From Myxococcales bacterium (lineage in GTDB: Bacteria; Myxococcota_A; Polyangia; Palsa-1104), in assembly GCA_023248835.1 (NCBI GenBank), contig JAHFDU010000061.1, positions 3,434 through 14,645 on the forward strand: a DNA stretch of 11,212 nucleotides, written 5' to 3'. The first letter of the stretch is position 1. Each line of letters begins with the position of its first letter. The position numbers and the translations under genes are program-made. The notes beneath the pieces were generated by a model. It was not told the DNA's origin. It made no database searches and saw nothing but the letters and a program-made list of their open reading frames with translations. Below, in pieces: positions 1-7,592 of this stretch.

Positions 1-622
1 AATCCGCTTTCTCGATGTGGTTCGAATACTGGTTGTTGACGATGCAGATCGGACACTCGAGGTTGCAGTGATCGGTGATCTCGATGATCGGCAGACAGGT
101 GTGCTGCTCGTGATCGTTGCAGGTTCCGCAGTCGGTGGGGCAGCCGTGCGCAACCTCGGTGGCAAACTTGAGCGGCTCGGTGCCGGCGCGCGCGAACGCA
201 TAAGCCCTGACGTAGTAATTCGCGTCCTCAGAAACCAGCGCTTCTGACGGTCCGCAGCTCGAGCAATTCTTGACAAAGAATACCTTGCCCTCGCGAATCA
301 CCACATCGGCGTCAATGAGCTGAAGACAAGTCGGGCAGGTCGAAGTGGTGCGTTTGAAGAGATGATCGCCGATTTGACCCTCTGGGACTTCTCCCCGAGC
401 GAGAAAACCACGCAAGTACTCTTTGGCATCGTCGGCAATGCGATCTTCGGTCTGTCCGCAGCGCGGGCAGAACTTGAGCGAGAAAACCTGGTCGTCCCGA
501 ATCACCACTCGCCCTTCGAGGATCTTACCGCAGCCGGAACAGGGACCCTTTTCATGCAGCAAAAACGTATGCGGTTTGTCCTGCCTTGCGGGGGTCGACG
601 GGGCGCATCCTGAACAGTCCAT
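1..622 (-). CDS. Radical SAM protein, Tes/MJ0619-like, N-terminal part (runs off left edge)
   Basis: Translating the reverse strand from the ATG at 622 gives 207 codons with no stop before the window edge. Visible in order: a first Cys-pair module (C28-C31 and C52-C55), a second (C96-C99 and C120-C123), then CPTDCGTC at 161-168 followed by an EQHTC segment, then CNLECPIC at 186-193. The last is a CxxxCxxC motif that binds the radical SAM [4Fe-4S] cluster. This arrangement matches the archaeal tetraether lipid synthase (Tes)/MJ0619 family as I know it; Tes forms C-C bonds between lipid tails by hydrogen abstraction. The rest of the SAM barrel lies outside the window. The gene follows the ACP gene by 15 bp with a good ribosome site, so it is probably the next gene of the same operon. 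Substrate is not deducible; attack on an ACP-bound or lipid acyl chain is inference. Family call is firm, function uncertain. Confidence 0.85.
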   Translation of the reverse strand, partial: MDCSGCAPSTPARQDKPHTFLLHEKGPCSGCGKILEGRVVIRDDQVFSLKFCPRCGQTEDRIADDAKEYLRGFLARGEVPEGQIGDHLFKRTTSTCPTCLQLIDADVVIREGKVFFVKNCSSCGPSEALVSEDANYYVRAYAFARAGTEPLKFATEVAHGCPTDCGTCNDHEQHTCLPIIEITDHCNLECPICIVNNQYSNHIEKAD

Positions 623-626
623 GGTT

Positions 627-632
627 TCCTCT
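627..632 (-). promoter_or_regulatory. Ribosome binding site of the radical SAM gene
   Basis: On the minus strand AGAGGA sits 4 nt upstream of the ATG at 622. The gap between the ACP stop (638-640) and this ATG is only 15 bp and purine rich. It fixes the start of the cysteine-rich protein, whose second codon onward already shows the CxxC style of the family. Confidence 0.6.
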
Positions 633-637
633 TTCTT

Positions 638-1036
638 TTAGTAGGTCCGGCCGTCGAGTTTGGCGCGAACCATGTTGACGAAAGTTTGTACACTGAACAG
701 CCGCAATATAGCCGCCGGACGAAGGCCGGGCTGGACGCGGTCAGCGGCTTCGGGCATAAGCTCGCGCAGTCGCTGAAGCCCCGCCTCGGAGAGGACGCCG
801 CCGGGAGCGAATTCCTCTTCGCTCATGTCGCCACGAGCCGCCTGTTCCATTTCGCCACGGGTGATCTCAATCTTGAAAGCGCGTTCGATCTTGAAAACGA
901 TATCGAGAAAATCGAGCGAGTCGGCACCAAGATCATCCATCAGGTTTGAGGTGATCTGCACTTTTTCAAGCGGACAGCTTCGTGTCTGGGCGACCGCTTC
1001 ACGAACCGCGAGCTCCACCTCCGGCGCATTGCTCAT
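638..1036 (-). CDS. Acyl carrier protein, extended form (132 aa)
   Basis: The motif DDLGADSLDFLD is the classic ACP phosphopantetheine site, with the carrier Ser at residue 40. It would tether the growing chain for the KS, FabG and FabZ proteins encoded upstream. At 132 residues it is far longer than a standard ACP of about 78. The extra length lies between helix III (ITRGEMEQ, to about residue 66) and a final ACP-like helix (LFSVQTFVNMV, about 113-123), so roughly 45 residues are inserted inside the domain. The insert is acidic, contains LSEAGLQRLRELMP, and looks helical. The ATG at 1036 overlaps the stop of the nitroreductase gene in ATGA, implying translational coupling. It is the only ACP in the window. 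The call is certain; the role of the insert is unknown. Confidence 0.93.
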   Translation of the reverse strand: MSNAPEVELAVREAVAQTRSCPLEKVQITSNLMDDLGADSLDFLDIVFKIERAFKIEITRGEMEQAARGDMSEEEFAPGGVLSEAGLQRLRELMPEAADRVQPGLRPAAILRLFSVQTFVNMVRAKLDGRTY

Positions 1037-1719
1037 GAATCATTTCCTTTCTTGTTTTTCGCTTCGGTCTCATCTTCCAACCAGTGAACCACGCGCTCGA
1101 TCGGTTTTCGTGTCGGTCCCGGCGGCGGCGGACTGCTTGGGTGGCCGATGGCGATCGCCCCTAAAATCCGCCACGGCGTCGGTACGTCGATAAGCTGAGC
1201 AATCTCGCGTTCGGCCACCATCGGGCCAGCCATCCAGCAGGCGCCGAGTCCCTCGGCGTGGGCCTGTAGAAGGAGGAGCATGACGGCCGCTGCGGTCGCG
1301 CACACTTCAGCAGGCATTCCGGCTGGCGTCTGAAATCGAGCCGGATCGGCACCAGCCGATTCGAGAAAACCGGCGATCAAGTCTGGATAGGCGCGGCACT
1401 GAGGCACCACGATCACGGGTGCGCTTTCGAGTGGTTCGTGGAAAAAATCGCCATAATTGGAAAAGTCTTGCGCATGGTGACTCGACCGAATCACCGACTT
1501 GATCGCTTCGGCATTGGTTTGTACTGCGGTGACCAAGCGACGACGAAGTTCGGGCGCCGTCACCACCGTAAAGCGCCACGGCTGACGGTTGGTGCTTGAC
1601 GGTGCGCACACCGCGGCAGACAGCAGTCGCTCGAGCACGGCATGCTCCACTGCACGAGGAGCAAAAGCGCGAATCGAGCGCCGCGAAGCAAACCAGTCGA
1701 TGGAGTCGGCGCCGGTCAT
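1033..1719 (-). CDS. Nitroreductase-family flavoprotein (228 aa)
   Basis: The protein has the nitroreductase-fold signature: RRSIR at residues 13-17 and APSSTNRQPW at 39-48, both in the FMN-binding region, and HAEGLGACWMAGP later, the usual conserved C-terminal FMN segment. Length is normal for the family. These enzymes use FMN and NAD(P)H to reduce nitro groups, quinones or enones; some act as dehydrogenases or dehalogenases. The reading frame is open farther upstream, but the ATG at 1719 overlaps the FabG stop in ATGA and begins just before the conserved motif, so I chose it. No classic enoyl-ACP reductase (FabI/FabK/FabV) is seen in the window, so an enoyl reductase role is possible, as is oxidation of the finished chain. 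Neither can be read from the sequence. The C-terminal tail is lysine and acid rich. Confidence 0.85.
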   Translation of the reverse strand: MTGADSIDWFASRRSIRAFAPRAVEHAVLERLLSAAVCAPSSTNRQPWRFTVVTAPELRRRLVTAVQTNAEAIKSVIRSSHHAQDFSNYGDFFHEPLESAPVIVVPQCRAYPDLIAGFLESAGADPARFQTPAGMPAEVCATAAAVMLLLLQAHAEGLGACWMAGPMVAEREIAQLIDVPTPWRILGAIAIGHPSSPPPPGPTRKPIERVVHWLEDETEAKNKKGNDS

Positions 1720-2453
1720 TCGAGCTTGAATCCTCCATCGACGCTCCACACCTGTCCAGTGACGTAGCTCGCATCCTCGCTGGCTAAAAAAGCGATCACC
1801 TTGGCGATCTCTTGCGGGCGCGCTATACGGCGCAGCAGAATTCGCTTGGTTACTTCTTCTGGTGCCAAAGCGCGAATCGTTTCCGACATCGCTGTTTCGG
1901 TGACGCCGGGAGCGACTCCATTGACCCGGATGTTTCGTGAGGCGAGTTCGACCGCGAGGGCGCGAGTGAACGATTCGACTGCGCCCTTCGAAGCGGCATA
2001 GTTGCTTTGGCCACGGCCGGGTCGTTGCGCGGCCACCGACGAGACGGTGACGATCGCCCCCTTGCGTTCCGCCATCATGCGCCGGGCAGCTTCGCGACAA
2101 CACTGCACTACGCCAAGAAAGTTCACTTGAAGCACCGTTTCAAAATCGCCTGGTTCGCTGGCACCGAGCAGGGTGTCGCGGGTGACCCCGGCCGCACAGA
2201 TGAGCGCGGTGACCGAGCCCATTCGGTCATCGAGTACACGAAAGAGTTTTGTGATCTCTTCGGCGATGGTGAGATCGCACTTGAGCGCGATGGCGCGCCG
2301 ACCGAACGACTCGACCGCCTCGACAATCTTGGCCGCAGGTTCAGCTCCGGTGCGATAGCCGACCGCGACATCGAAGCCGCGGCGACCAAGCTCGATCGCC
2401 GTCGCTGCGCCAATGCCACGCGATCCTCCGGTGACCAGTGCGACGGGATTCAT
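1716..2453 (-). CDS. 3-oxoacyl-ACP reductase, FabG-type SDR (245 aa)
   Basis: A classical short-chain dehydrogenase/reductase of typical FabG length. TGGSRGIG at residues 8-15 is the NAD(P)H-binding glycine motif. The catalytic tetrad is intact: N111, S139, Y152 and K156 (YAASK). The C-terminus VTGQVWSVDGG is typical of FabG. It should reduce the 3-keto group left by the condensing enzymes to a 3-hydroxyacyl-ACP, which the FabZ-type enzyme at 7121-7588 would dehydrate. The ATG at 2453 overlaps the preceding KS-like stop and its own stop overlaps the nitroreductase ATG, both by 4 bp (ATGA), so the genes are translationally coupled. Substrate specificity within the SDR family cannot be proved from motifs alone, but the operon makes the assignment strong. 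Confidence 0.9.
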   Translation of the reverse strand: MNPVALVTGGSRGIGAATAIELGRRGFDVAVGYRTGAEPAAKIVEAVESFGRRAIALKCDLTIAEEITKLFRVLDDRMGSVTALICAAGVTRDTLLGASEPGDFETVLQVNFLGVVQCCREAARRMMAERKGAIVTVSSVAAQRPGRGQSNYAASKGAVESFTRALAVELASRNIRVNGVAPGVTETAMSETIRALAPEEVTKRILLRRIARPQEIAKVIAFLASEDASYVTGQVWSVDGGFKLE

Positions 2454-3610
2454 GGCAGCTGCAACCGCACTGCGCCGGCAAGTCCCGGTGGCCCGACTGA
2501 AAGTCCGATGGCGCTGCGCGCAGTTGTTGGTTCAGCCTTGAGAATCGGTCGCACTGCTGAGGCGCATTCTTTAGTGAGTGCAGCGACGGGAGACAGCACA
2601 CCTCGTCGCAACAGTTCGGTCAACGCGATCGCTTGAAGCAGCGAAGCTGCAGCGCCGACCTGTCCCATCGCGCCAAGAGTAGAAATCAATGCGGCACCCG
2701 GCAAATACGATCCCAATACTGCAAGCTCCCTCTGGTCGAACGCCCGATCGCACCTGGCTGCGCCATCGATGACGTCCTCCGGCTGGGTGAAACCAAGCAA
2801 CAGCGATTCAAGAGTCGTTACCGAGGGCGCGTCTGCGGAACCATCGGCAGTATCGCGGGCTTCGATTCGTGCCAGCATCTGCCCGGCAGCGTTCTCCGCC
2901 CTTTCAAGAACAAGGGCGGCAGCGGCTTCACCCGGAACAAAGCCACTCGCCTCCAAGCTGTATGCTGCCGGGGCCTCGACATCAGTGGCAACCACACCCC
3001 GTGCGGCCATCTCGACCAGCGTCTCGGGTTCGAGCAGCGTGTCGTAGGCGGCGACGCAGGCGACATCGCAAGCGCCGGCTTTTAACGATCGGATCGCGCC
3101 CACCAGCGCTTGCGCTCCGGCGTTGGCACCGCCAAAAGTCAGTCCGTCGCCACGTGCATGGAGCTCTTTGGCAACGATCGCGTGCGCGTTGTTCGAGAGA
3201 TTTTGCAGCATCCAAAAGGGATGGAACCGCTTGAAGCCACGCTCCCAGCTGCTCGAAAAATCACTCCTTTGCTCGGCCAGACCCGGCATCAGATCATTCC
3301 AATGTGCACGCAATCCGCCGTATCCGAAAAAGAGGCCGAGCCGATTCTCCGCCACTGTCGGCGCTGCCGCAGTATAGGCTTGCAATGCCGCTTCCCGCGC
3401 GTAAAGTCCCATCCGACGCAAAAAACGCTGGTATGAGCTCGGCGCCGGATCGTCGTTGATCATTGCGGCCACTTTGCAGGCATAACCGCCGATGGGAAAA
3501 CGGGTGTTTCGCTGCAGCGCTCGCTCACCGGCGAGCAGGCGCCGGATCGCTCCGTCGATGGTGTTGCCAAGCGGCGTGCGCCAAGCATAACCGGTGATTG
3601 CAATCGTCAT
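2450..3610 (-). CDS. Ketosynthase-like protein B, catalytic residues missing (chain-length-factor-like, 386 aa)
   Basis: A thiolase-fold KS homologue of nearly full length. Where active KSs have the nucleophilic Cys, this protein has Asn163 (FGGANAGAQAL). No HGTGT motif is present, and the GHxxGAAG motif has become GQVGAAAS, so the second catalytic His is Gln. All three members of the Cys-His-His triad are therefore absent. Such proteins serve as the non-condensing partner of a KS heterodimer: chain length factors of type II PKS, and the ApeC-type partner in aryl polyene clusters. Its gene directly follows KS2 with a 4-bp ATGA overlap, so KS2 is the likely partner. The segment HPFWMLQNLSNNAH (about 130-143) is a typical KS region, so this is a maintained protein rather than debris. 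Partnering is inference. Confidence 0.85.
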   Translation of the reverse strand: MTIAITGYAWRTPLGNTIDGAIRRLLAGERALQRNTRFPIGGYACKVAAMINDDPAPSSYQRFLRRMGLYAREAALQAYTAAAPTVAENRLGLFFGYGGLRAHWNDLMPGLAEQRSDFSSSWERGFKRFHPFWMLQNLSNNAHAIVAKELHARGDGLTFGGANAGAQALVGAIRSLKAGACDVACVAAYDTLLEPETLVEMAARGVVATDVEAPAAYSLEASGFVPGEAAAALVLERAENAAGQMLARIEARDTADGSADAPSVTTLESLLLGFTQPEDVIDGAARCDRAFDQRELAVLGSYLPGAALISTLGAMGQVGAAASLLQAIALTELLRRGVLSPVAALTKECASAVRPILKAEPTTARSAIGLSVGPPGLAGAVRLQLP

Positions 3611-4902
3611 TGTGGGCGTCCAAGGACGATCGAGGCGTTTTGTCCGCCGAAGCCAAACGAATTAGAAAGCAGCCAATCGACCCGCGCACTGCGGCCGCTC
3701 TCGCCAACGACCTCAATCGGACATTCCGAATCGAGCTGTCGGTGGTTTGTGGTGCCGGGCAAAAAATCGGCTTCAAAGGCCAGTAGGCTGGCCGCGATTT
3801 CGATGGCGCCAGCTGCTGCCATCAAGTGTCCGATCGCTCCCTTGATTGAACTCACCGGCAAATGGTCGGCGTGTGGCCCGAAGGTGTCGCGGATGGCCTT
3901 GGCCTCGGCAGGATCATTGAGCGGCGTGCCGGTGCCGTGGGCATTCACGTATCCAATCGCGTCGCGCGAGATTCTTGCTTTGTCGATGGCGCGTACCATT
4001 GCCGCACGCGCCGCCGCTCCATCGGGGCGCGGAGCGGTCACTCGATAGGCATCTTGGGTGCTGCCCCAACCGGCAACGATACCGAGGCGTGGCGCGTTAC
4101 GCTTGCGCGCGCGCTCCTCTTCTTCGAGAACAAACATCGCAGCCCCCTCGCCAATTACCAATCCATCGCGTCGGGTGTCGAAAGGCCGACATGCGTCGGA
4201 CTGATTACGCGGTGAGGGCGCACCGAGACGCGTCATGCCACCGATGCCGAGCGGGTTCACCATCGAATCAGCACCGCCACACAGCACAACATCGGTGCGA
4301 CCTCGTTCGATCAAAGCGGCAGCTTGTGCGACCGCTAGCGTTCCTGCAGCACAGGCGGAGCTATTGACGATCACCGATCCTTTTAAGCCGAAGAGCGCGC
4401 GCAAGAGTTGGGCAGGAAGATCGACGGCAGAGCGAAAACGAACGCGCGGCAGAGACAACGTGGGCTCATCCGTCCAATCGACAGCACCATTTCGTAGGAC
4501 GGGCGAGAAATCCTCCAGCAGAGCCTGTTCGAGTCCGAGTGCGATCACCAGCGGAGCATTGCGCTCCGCCTCTCCGCAACCGGCAGCTCGCCACGCCTCG
4601 GCGCCTGCCAGGAGCGTGAAAGCTGCTTTCCGATCGCGCAGCGCGCCGCTCACCTCCGCGTCGGTCAGCACTCTGTCAAACGGCAGATCCGAGTCGTCAC
4701 CCGTCAGGTGGCCTTCGATCCAGGATCGATTCGCATGAACAATCGGAACCTCAGCGGCAATCTTGGTTTGAAACGTTGTCACATCAAAAGATCGAATCGG
4801 GCGTACCGCGTTTCGCCCCTCGCGCAGTGCCCGCCAAAACGTACTGGTTCCAACTCCGAACGGGGACACCACTCCGACTCCAGTGATCACCGCGCGCCTC
4901 AC
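3607..4902 (-). CDS. Beta-ketoacyl-ACP synthase KS2, FabF-type (431 aa)
   Basis: A full KAS II-type condensing enzyme with the complete triad: C184 in SSACAAG, H322 in AHGTGTPLNDPAEA, H359 in IKGAIGHLMAAAGA. The C-terminal SFGFGGQNAS loop is also typical. It catalyses decarboxylative Claisen condensation of malonyl-ACP with an acyl-ACP. The open frame extends to 5187, but that extension has no KS character. A GTG at 4902 overlaps the preceding gene's stop in GTGA, has GGAG upstream, and gives the standard N-terminus RRAVITGVGVVSPFG, so I chose it. The protein is slightly longer than FabF (about 412) because of a segment near residues 60-80. With the downstream inactive homologue it probably forms a KS-CLF-like heterodimer. 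Natural starter and chain length are unknown. Confidence 0.93.
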   Translation of the reverse strand: MRRAVITGVGVVSPFGVGTSTFWRALREGRNAVRPIRSFDVTTFQTKIAAEVPIVHANRSWIEGHLTGDDSDLPFDRVLTDAEVSGALRDRKAAFTLLAGAEAWRAAGCGEAERNAPLVIALGLEQALLEDFSPVLRNGAVDWTDEPTLSLPRVRFRSAVDLPAQLLRALFGLKGSVIVNSSACAAGTLAVAQAAALIERGRTDVVLCGGADSMVNPLGIGGMTRLGAPSPRNQSDACRPFDTRRDGLVIGEGAAMFVLEEEERARKRNAPRLGIVAGWGSTQDAYRVTAPRPDGAAARAAMVRAIDKARISRDAIGYVNAHGTGTPLNDPAEAKAIRDTFGPHADHLPVSSIKGAIGHLMAAAGAIEIAASLLAFEADFLPGTTNHRQLDSECPIEVVGESGRSARVDWLLSNSFGFGGQNASIVLGRPQ

Positions 4903-5939
4903 GATGCAACTCTCCGAGAGAACAGCGCAACGCCGATCGCACCGTCGTTGCCGGCGCCGAGAACCAGCGCGCGATGTGCGCCTTCGGAAGCGAGTGCATC
5001 GAGGGCAACTGTCCACGCCATCGCGGGCGATGCGGCGAGACTGTCTCCCAATGTCAGGCTGATATCGAGGATCCGAGCATGCGGCGCGACGGTGCAAGCC
5101 CAGCGTTCGAGCGTTGCGCGCGCGCCACCTCCCCAGGGGGCAAGCACAATGAAATCGATCGCGTCGCGCTGTGCCTCGGTCATGCACTCACCCAGCAATT
5201 CTTCATCGTTCGCGTCGGGAGCGACCGCCCAGGCGTTGACGAACACTGATGGCTGTTCATTCTCTGCGATAAGCGCGATCAGGGCCGCTCCTTCTGAAGC
5301 TCCGCTTTGCGGATCGAGTACTCGCTCGCGCTGCAGCTCCGCCAGCGTCACCGGATGGCGTCCAGAGTCGGCGCCACCCGCCAACGCACGATCGCATTCA
5401 CCCGTTTCGATCGAGTCGATGGCGGCTCCCAGCGCTTCGAAAGTCCCTGCGCCTCTTGAGAAGAACGCACCGTTTGGTCCACCGAGGCCAGCCAAAATCG
5501 CGCCGTGGCAGAGGGTGAAGTTGTTCATCAATTGAAAAGCAAACAGTGGATTGCAGGCGGCCAGGCCCTGTTTGCCAAAACGAGCAAGCGAGAAGTGCCC
5601 ACCCTCCATGCTTTCACTGAGCATGTTGTTGAGTTCCGTCATCGAGCCGCCCGAGGCGCCGACGCCAAGAAAGAGCCCGATCTGTTCGCGATCGGTTGAC
5701 CAACCAGCATCGTCGAGCGCGAGCTTCATCGCTAACACTGCAAACCGGGCAGCAGGCGACGCCATCGCGTAGAGGCGCGGAGGAGCTGGATCGCTGTCGA
5801 GCGCTGCTTGGGGAACCTCAAGCAAGGATCCCTTAGCCGCGCTGAGAGCGCCCACGATGCCGCGCCAATCAACGCCGCGGGGCGTGACGGCTGAGGCGCC
5901 GACCACCGCAATGCGTTTTTGTGGTCGGCTTAGGCGCAA
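4899..5939 (-). CDS. Ketosynthase-like protein A, catalytic residues missing (346 aa)
   Basis: A KS-fold protein starting RIAVVGASAVTPRG, shorter than a true KS. By alignment with KS1, the catalytic Cys position (eight residues after the conserved GP) is Gly163 in SRGAGTF. The HGTGT block is replaced by LAPWGGGAR, and the GHxxGAAG block by LTLGDSLAAS. It cannot condense by itself, and is probably a structural or chain-length partner, most likely of KS1, whose gene lies directly upstream. The frame stays open to 6047 inside KS1, but that extension is arginine rich and not KS-like. The best start is the TTG at 5939, which overlaps the KS1 stop by 10 bp; no ATG or GTG lies between it and the conserved N-terminus. 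The product is sound; the start is moderately sure. Confidence 0.82.
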   Translation of the reverse strand: MRLSRPQKRIAVVGASAVTPRGVDWRGIVGALSAAKGSLLEVPQAALDSDPAPPRLYAMASPAARFAVLAMKLALDDAGWSTDREQIGLFLGVGASGGSMTELNNMLSESMEGGHFSLARFGKQGLAACNPLFAFQLMNNFTLCHGAILAGLGGPNGAFFSRGAGTFEALGAAIDSIETGECDRALAGGADSGRHPVTLAELQRERVLDPQSGASEGAALIALIAENEQPSVFVNAWAVAPDANDEELLGECMTEAQRDAIDFIVLAPWGGGARATLERWACTVAPHARILDISLTLGDSLAASPAMAWTVALDALASEGAHRALVLGAGNDGAIGVALFSRRVAS

Positions 5940-7120
5940 CGCTCTACCACTACGCTGCAGTTGGAGCCGCCGAATGCGAAAGCGTTCACCAATGCAGCAT
6001 CGATTTTCTTGTGAATGGAGTGCCCGAGCACGTGGGGAAGAGCGCATCTTGGATCGACTTCGGCGAGACCAGCGGTTGGCAACAGCGTGCCTGACCGAAT
6101 TGCTTCGACGGCGCAGACAAATCCGATCGCACCCGCTCCGGCAATCCAGTGGCCGAGTGCGCCCTTCACTGAACTCACCTGTGTTCCATCAAGCGTGTTT
6201 GCCAAGACGCGGCGGATTGCTTGCGCTTCAACTTCGTCATTGAGCGCAGTCGAAGTGCCATGCGCTTGCACGTAGTCCACTCGATCGCGACCGGCCATCT
6301 TGAGCGCGCCTGCCATCGCGCCGCAGGCCCCCTCTCCGTTCGGATCGGGCGCCGTAAGATGATAGGCGTCGAGGGTGCGTGCTTCACCACTGACTTGCAC
6401 CGCAGTACCCTGCTGTTCCACCGACAAGACAACCAGCGCAGCTCCTTCGCCGACAACAAATCCATCACGCCGCACATCAAATGGGCAGGACGCGCCACGC
6501 GTTGAGAGCGCACCCATCAAACCGAAACCCGCTAACATCAGGGGATCGACGTCGGCGCCAACGCCGCCGCAGAGCGCCACCTCGCAGTCGCCTGCCCTGA
6601 GCGCACGCGTCCCCTCTGCGATCGCTGCCAGGCCCGAAGCACAGGCGAGCGAAATCGTCTCTACTGGCCCCTTGGCACCGAACCGCTGGGCAAGCACCGA
6701 AGCGACAGCAGCAGGAGAGACCACTGCCGCATTGATTCGCGAGGCAAGCGATCGCGCTTCCTTACCAAAACGCCCATGGTCGAACGTCTTTGCTCCACCC
6801 GCTGCTTGGCAAAGCGCCAAGATTGTCGAGAGGCGAGCTCGTCCGGACTCGGCCCCGAGAAACACTCCAAGACGACCGTGTGGTCGCCCCGCTTCTTGCC
6901 ATGCCTCTTCAGCGGCAGCGACCGCAAGTGGCAGTCGACGATCTTCATCGCCTGTGTCCGTCTCGATCGCAGCGGCGACTCGACAAGGGAATCGCTCGAC
7001 GTCGAAGTGGGTCACTTCGCGGATCGCGCTCCGCCCCTCGGCGAGCGGAACGACCGAAGCGCGCCAGGTTGGCCCTAAGGGTGTGACTGCGCCGATCCCC
7101 TGCACGTAAACGCGGCGCAT
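5930..7120 (-). CDS. Beta-ketoacyl-ACP synthase KS1 (396 aa)
   Basis: A complete KAS I/II-type condensing enzyme. The triad is C160 in ISLACASGL, H287 in AHGTSTALNDEVEA and H324 in SSVKGALGHWIAGAGA; the C-terminal AFAFGGSNCSVVVE loop is intact. HGTST replaces the commoner HGTGT, as in a subset of active KS proteins. The gene begins with ATG at 7120, immediately next to the dehydratase stop (7121-7123), and overlaps the following KS-like gene by 10 bp. It differs clearly in sequence from KS2, so the two are not a recent duplication. It probably works with KS-like protein A. Whether KS1 starts the chain and KS2 extends it, or each handles a separate chain, cannot be told from the sequence. Confidence 0.93.
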   Translation of the reverse strand: MRRVYVQGIGAVTPLGPTWRASVVPLAEGRSAIREVTHFDVERFPCRVAAAIETDTGDEDRRLPLAVAAAEEAWQEAGRPHGRLGVFLGAESGRARLSTILALCQAAGGAKTFDHGRFGKEARSLASRINAAVVSPAAVASVLAQRFGAKGPVETISLACASGLAAIAEGTRALRAGDCEVALCGGVGADVDPLMLAGFGLMGALSTRGASCPFDVRRDGFVVGEGAALVVLSVEQQGTAVQVSGEARTLDAYHLTAPDPNGEGACGAMAGALKMAGRDRVDYVQAHGTSTALNDEVEAQAIRRVLANTLDGTQVSSVKGALGHWIAGAGAIGFVCAVEAIRSGTLLPTAGLAEVDPRCALPHVLGHSIHKKIDAALVNAFAFGGSNCSVVVERCA

Positions 7121-7588
7121 CTATATCTCTTCGGCAGACCCGCTCAACCAGACGTTGAGCGCCTCTCGTCTGGCAGTCAGTATTTTCGGGCTGCGCACTA
7201 CTGTAAAGGCAAAACCAAGCTCCGCCTCGGCCGCAATCTCGCCCTCGACGAAAGCGGTGACTCGTGCCTGCCCACCCTCCGCTTGCGCCGTCAGCACTTC
7301 GGCCTGTAGGTCCATCTTTTCACCCGGCCGGACGCGTCGGCGAAACCGCGCGCGATCGATGGTGACCAGCAGCGCATGCAGGTTCTCCTTGCCGCGCAGC
7401 CGCAGTGTTGCCTCGAGTAGAACACCAGCCAACTGCGCCAGTCCCTCGATGATCAGCGCGCCGGGTAGAATCGGGTGGCCCGGGAAGTGGTCGGCGAAAA
7501 CGTCATCGGCCAACGAAACGCACTTCACCCCTTTCGCTACGCGCGGCGGATCGAGTGTCGTGATTCGATCGAGGTGGAGATAGCGCAC
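7121..7588 (-). CDS. 3-hydroxyacyl-ACP dehydratase, FabZ-type hotdog protein (155 aa)
   Basis: A single hotdog-fold dehydratase of FabZ length. The motif DHFPGHPILPGALIIEGLAQ holds the catalytic His34 and Glu48, 14 residues apart as in FabZ. The later segment RARFRRRVRPGEKM is the usual FabZ strand and turn. It removes water from 3-hydroxyacyl-ACP to give the 2-enoyl-ACP; in a system without enoyl reduction, repeated use yields a conjugated polyene. The start is GTG at 7588, with TAAGGAG four bases upstream on the minus strand. It is the first gene of the leftward operon, behind a good promoter candidate. The next gene abuts its stop with no gap. Assignment is firm; substrate length is unknown. 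Confidence 0.92.
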   Translation of the reverse strand: MRYLHLDRITTLDPPRVAKGVKCVSLADDVFADHFPGHPILPGALIIEGLAQLAGVLLEATLRLRGKENLHALLVTIDRARFRRRVRPGEKMDLQAEVLTAQAEGGQARVTAFVEGEIAAEAELGFAFTVVRSPKILTARREALNVWLSGSAEEI

Positions 7589-7592
7589 CCTG

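Noticed and set aside
17..247. Rightward 76-codon frame at the left edge
   Set aside because: It is antisense to the radical SAM gene, whose cysteine motifs are unmistakable in the other strand.
1720..2103. N-terminal extension of the nitroreductase into the FabG gene
   Set aside because: Low-complexity Arg/Ser/His-rich sequence with no homology pattern; the ATG at 1719 in an ATGA overlap fits the spacing used throughout the operon.
4903..5187. N-terminal extension of KS2 upstream of the GTG at 4902
   Set aside because: The extra residues are Arg/Cys rich and unlike any KS; they overlap the KS-like A coding region. The GTG with a GGAG site and a GTGA overlap gives the standard KS N-terminus.
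4708..5535. Rightward open frame of 275 codons opposite the ketosynthase genes
   Set aside because: It lies antisense to the coupled KS2 and KS-like A genes, is rich in Ser, Arg, Ala and Pro without any domain motif, and is the usual shadow of high-GC coding DNA. The same applies to the rightward frames at 2007-2636 and 6375-7109.
4899..5939. KS-like A as a decayed pseudogene
   Set aside because: The frame is intact over its whole length, is tightly coupled to its neighbours, and keeps KS-fold landmarks while only the catalytic motifs are changed, as expected of a chain-length-factor-type partner.
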